From assembly GCA_030038035.1 (NCBI GenBank), contig JASHPP010000721.1, forward strand, positions 1-7,631: DNA of 7,631 nt, given 5' to 3'. The position numbers and the translations under genes were made by a program. This document shows, one piece after another, positions 6,090 to 7,631 of this stretch; within the stretch, counting starts at the first letter, position 1; every line of letters begins with the position of its first letter. The notes below the pieces were generated by a model that was not told the origin of the DNA, did not search any database, and saw only the letters and a list, made by a program, of their open reading frames with translations. This DNA is from Trebonia sp. (GTDB lineage: Bacteria; Actinomycetota; Actinomycetes; Streptosporangiales; Streptosporangiaceae).

Positions 6090-6449
6090 TCATGCCGACG
6101 GCGGGGTGCGCGGGCCGCGCGGCACGGCGATCAGGTAGGCCGCGACGGCCGCGGCCGCGCCGGCCAGCACCGCCCAGACCACGGCCGGGGGGCGGAAGGT
6201 CAGCGCGGCGAGCGCGACGCCTGTCGTGACGGCGCCCGCGGTGAGCGCGGGGACCTGGCGGGCCGCCCAGCGGGCCGCCAGGCGGCCAGACAGGCCCGGG
6301 GGCGCGCCCACGGCCAGGAGCAGGCCGAGGATGACGATCCCGACGGCCGCCAGGCCGGCATCGCCGAGATGGCAGCCGAAGGCGGCGGCGGTCCCCGCGG
6401 CTACCAGCGCCACGGCGAGCGGCGAGCCGCCGGCGCCAGGTACCCTCAT
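6090..6449 (-). CDS. Small four-helix membrane protein of unknown function
   Basis: A 119-residue hydrophobic protein I do not recognise. Four probable membrane helices lie at about 10-27, 31-48, 67-84 and 88-109. An arginine-containing loop (about 52-65) separates helices 2 and 3, and the tail (RGPRTPPSA) is short and basic; by the positive-inside rule both would face the cytoplasm, with the N-terminus also inside. It starts with ATG 6449, overlapping the stop of the DUF58 gene as ATGA, with only a weak upstream ribosome site, so translation is probably coupled. Genes after MoxR/DUF58 pairs commonly encode membrane partners, so a role in the same envelope-associated module is a reasonable inference. 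The coding call rests on the overlap, the clean hydrophobic pattern and the codon phase, not on homology. Confidence 0.72.
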   Translation of the reverse strand: MRVPGAGGSPLAVALVAAGTAAAFGCHLGDAGLAAVGIVILGLLLAVGAPPGLSGRLAARWAARQVPALTAGAVTTGVALAALTFRPPAVVWAVLAGAAAAVAAYLIAVPRGPRTPPSA

Positions 6450-7631
6450 CGCCGGCCCCGCGGCGCAGGTCCGCGCACCGGAGCCAGCACCGCGTCGAGT
6501 TCTGAGCCTTCAGCCCAGCCGAACACGGGGACGCCGATCCCCGCCAGGCCCTCCCGGAGTGCGGCCTGCTCCAGCCGCCACACCCGAAGCGCGAGCGCGT
6601 CCGCGCTCGCCCGCGCCGCGACCGGGGGCTCGTGCCGCAGCGTGTCCACGACGGCCAGCGCGAAGCCGCGCTGCCGCAGGTCGGTGAGCGCGGTCAGCGC
6701 GCGCGGGTCGAGCAGCGGGGTGAACGCGACGACAAGCGCGCCTGGCGGCAGCGCCTGGCGCGGGATGCGGTTCAGGTCGGGGCTGACGTAGCTGTGGTGG
6801 CGCGCGTCGAGCATGATCGCCGCGATCCGGTAGAAGTGCCTGTCGCCTGGCGCCGGGGCCAGCCAGCGGAGCAGCCCGCCGAGCACGACCAGCCCGGCGC
6901 GGTCGCTGATCCGCAGGTACGCGGCCACCAGCGCGGCCGCGCCGCGGACCGCGAGGTCCAGGGTGCTGTCACCGGGCGGACCGATGTCGTCGAACACGTC
7001 GATCATGACGACCAGGTCGGCCGCACGGGATGCGGCGCGCTGGTTGACGTGCCACTGCCCGCGCCGGATGCTCACCGGGCGGTTCACGTCCCGCAGCGGG
7101 TCGCCGGGCACGTAGGGCCGGATTCCGGCGAACTCGGTCCCGTCCCCGCTCGCCCGGCCGGCGTGCTCGCCGATCCGCCGCAGCAGTTCGGGCGGCACGA
7201 GCCGGGGCCGCACCCGCGGGGCGCGCGGGAAGACATCGAGCATGCCCGGCCGGGCAAGCAGCGAGGTCTGCCAGGCGCCCATCCCGGCCCGGCAGGTCAC
7301 GCTGACCGTGGCCGACTCCCGCCGTCCCCAGCGGTCCGGCCGCAGGGTCCACGCCGCGCAAGCCCGCGTGGCGTCAAGCACGGTCTGGGTGGCGGGCCCG
7401 TCCGCTGGCCAGACCGAGACGCCGTCGGCCGGCGAGACCGTGAACGTCACCTCGTCCAGGCGAACTCCGGCTCCGGCTCCGGCGGCGACGCCGACGCTGA
7501 CGGCGAGCCGCACGTCCTCGCCTTCGAAGCACCGGGCCGGCGACAGGCGGACGGTCACCGGCAGCTGCGCCGGGCGCCGCCCGCGGGGCAGCAGGGCGAG
7601 CGCGCCGAGCGCGGGCGCCCCGAGCAGCAGC
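6446..7631 (-). CDS. DUF58 domain-containing protein (von Willebrand A-like), 5' end outside window
   Basis: The visible 394 residues run to the window edge without a start. A GTG at 7558 could be mistaken for the start, but the frame stays open upstream and encodes the end of a hydrophobic helix followed by a basic stretch (PRGRRPAQLPV). This is the usual N-terminal anchor of DUF58 proteins leading into a 'RLSPARCFEGE' beta domain. Counted from that GTG, the DUF58 signature is EFAGIRPYVPGDPLRDVNRP (142-161) and RRGQWHVNQR (165-174), followed by the vWA-like strand LVVMIDVFDD (182-191). The metal site appears degenerate: DVFDD instead of DxSxS. A vWA fold continues through GLVVLGG (222-228) and GALVVAFTP (273-281). 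DUF58 proteins usually pair with MoxR AAA ATPases, probably as membrane-linked partners in assembly or maturation of other complexes; a moxR gene is expected beyond the right edge. It overlaps the small membrane gene by 4 bp. Confidence 0.92.
   Translation of the reverse strand, partial: LLLGAPALGALALLPRGRRPAQLPVTVRLSPARCFEGEDVRLAVSVGVAAGAGAGVRLDEVTFTVSPADGVSVWPADGPATQTVLDATRACAAWTLRPDRWGRRESATVSVTCRAGMGAWQTSLLARPGMLDVFPRAPRVRPRLVPPELLRRIGEHAGRASGDGTEFAGIRPYVPGDPLRDVNRPVSIRRGQWHVNQRAASRAADLVVMIDVFDDIGPPGDSTLDLAVRGAAALVAAYLRISDRAGLVVLGGLLRWLAPAPGDRHFYRIAAIMLDARHHSYVSPDLNRIPRQALPPGALVVAFTPLLDPRALTALTDLRQRGFALAVVDTLRHEPPVAARASADALALRVWRLEQAALREGLAGIGVPVFGWAEGSELDAVLAPVRGPAPRGRR

Noticed and set aside
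6086..6449. Methyltransferase start further upstream, at up to 6093
   Set aside because: The extension would run through the AT-rich promoter-like region into the neighbouring gene and has no family similarity; ATG 5946 has a ribosome site and gives the usual length.
1..7631. CRISPR array, tRNA, rRNA, insertion sequence or attachment site
   Set aside because: No regularly spaced repeats, cloverleaf sequence, transposase motif or terminal inverted repeats were seen; genes are densely packed and of uniform composition.

Overview
High-GC (roughly 70%) DNA. GTG as well as ATG starts, strong third-position GC and a family-19 SAM methyltransferase (DUF574/PF04672 type, abundant in Streptomyces, Actinomadura, Frankia and relatives) all point to an actinomycete chromosome. 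All seven recognisable genes read on the minus strand, so transcription runs from right to left.

Right end (7631 to about 6090): the 3' part of a DUF58 (von Willebrand A-like) protein whose start lies beyond the window. A small four-helix membrane protein overlaps it by 4 bp. This looks like the tail of a MoxR/DUF58-type operon. Middle (5946-4481): a stand-alone SAM-dependent methyltransferase with its own upstream region, then a single-domain universal stress protein (Usp). Left half (4319 to 1, continuing off the edge): four tightly packed genes, hycD (NuoH-like), hycP (HyfE/NuoK-like), hycQ (HyfF, NuoL/M/N-like antiporter) and hycE (fused NuoC-NuoD-like large subunit). They match in order and size what I recall of the hycD-hycP-hycQ-hycE genes (Rv0084-Rv0087) of Mycobacterium tuberculosis, a group-4 [NiFe]-hydrogenase/complex-I-like membrane module.

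The most interesting point is that the large subunit is not a normal hydrogenase. At the position of the first nickel-binding CxxC pair (VCGIC in HycE) this protein reads VEGLS, so both cysteines are gone. The tyrosine and histidine that form the quinone site of NuoD also seem absent. The membrane arm, by contrast, keeps the lysines and glutamates of proton translocation. This fits the cofactor-less 'Ehr' (energy-converting hydrogenase-related) complexes, whose reaction is unknown. The HyfB-like antiporter and NuoB-like small subunit that I would expect upstream of hycD are not there; usp occupies that place.

A second signal is regulatory. The heptamer TGAGGCT was found by eye only three times in the window: once upstream of each of hycD, usp and the methyltransferase gene, always in the same orientation and always inside a CRP/FNR-like 5-6-5 dyad. 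The hycD and usp copies share a 12-mer plus a CCGG at identical spacing. This suggests, as inference, one regulator controlling the complex, the stress protein and the methyltransferase.
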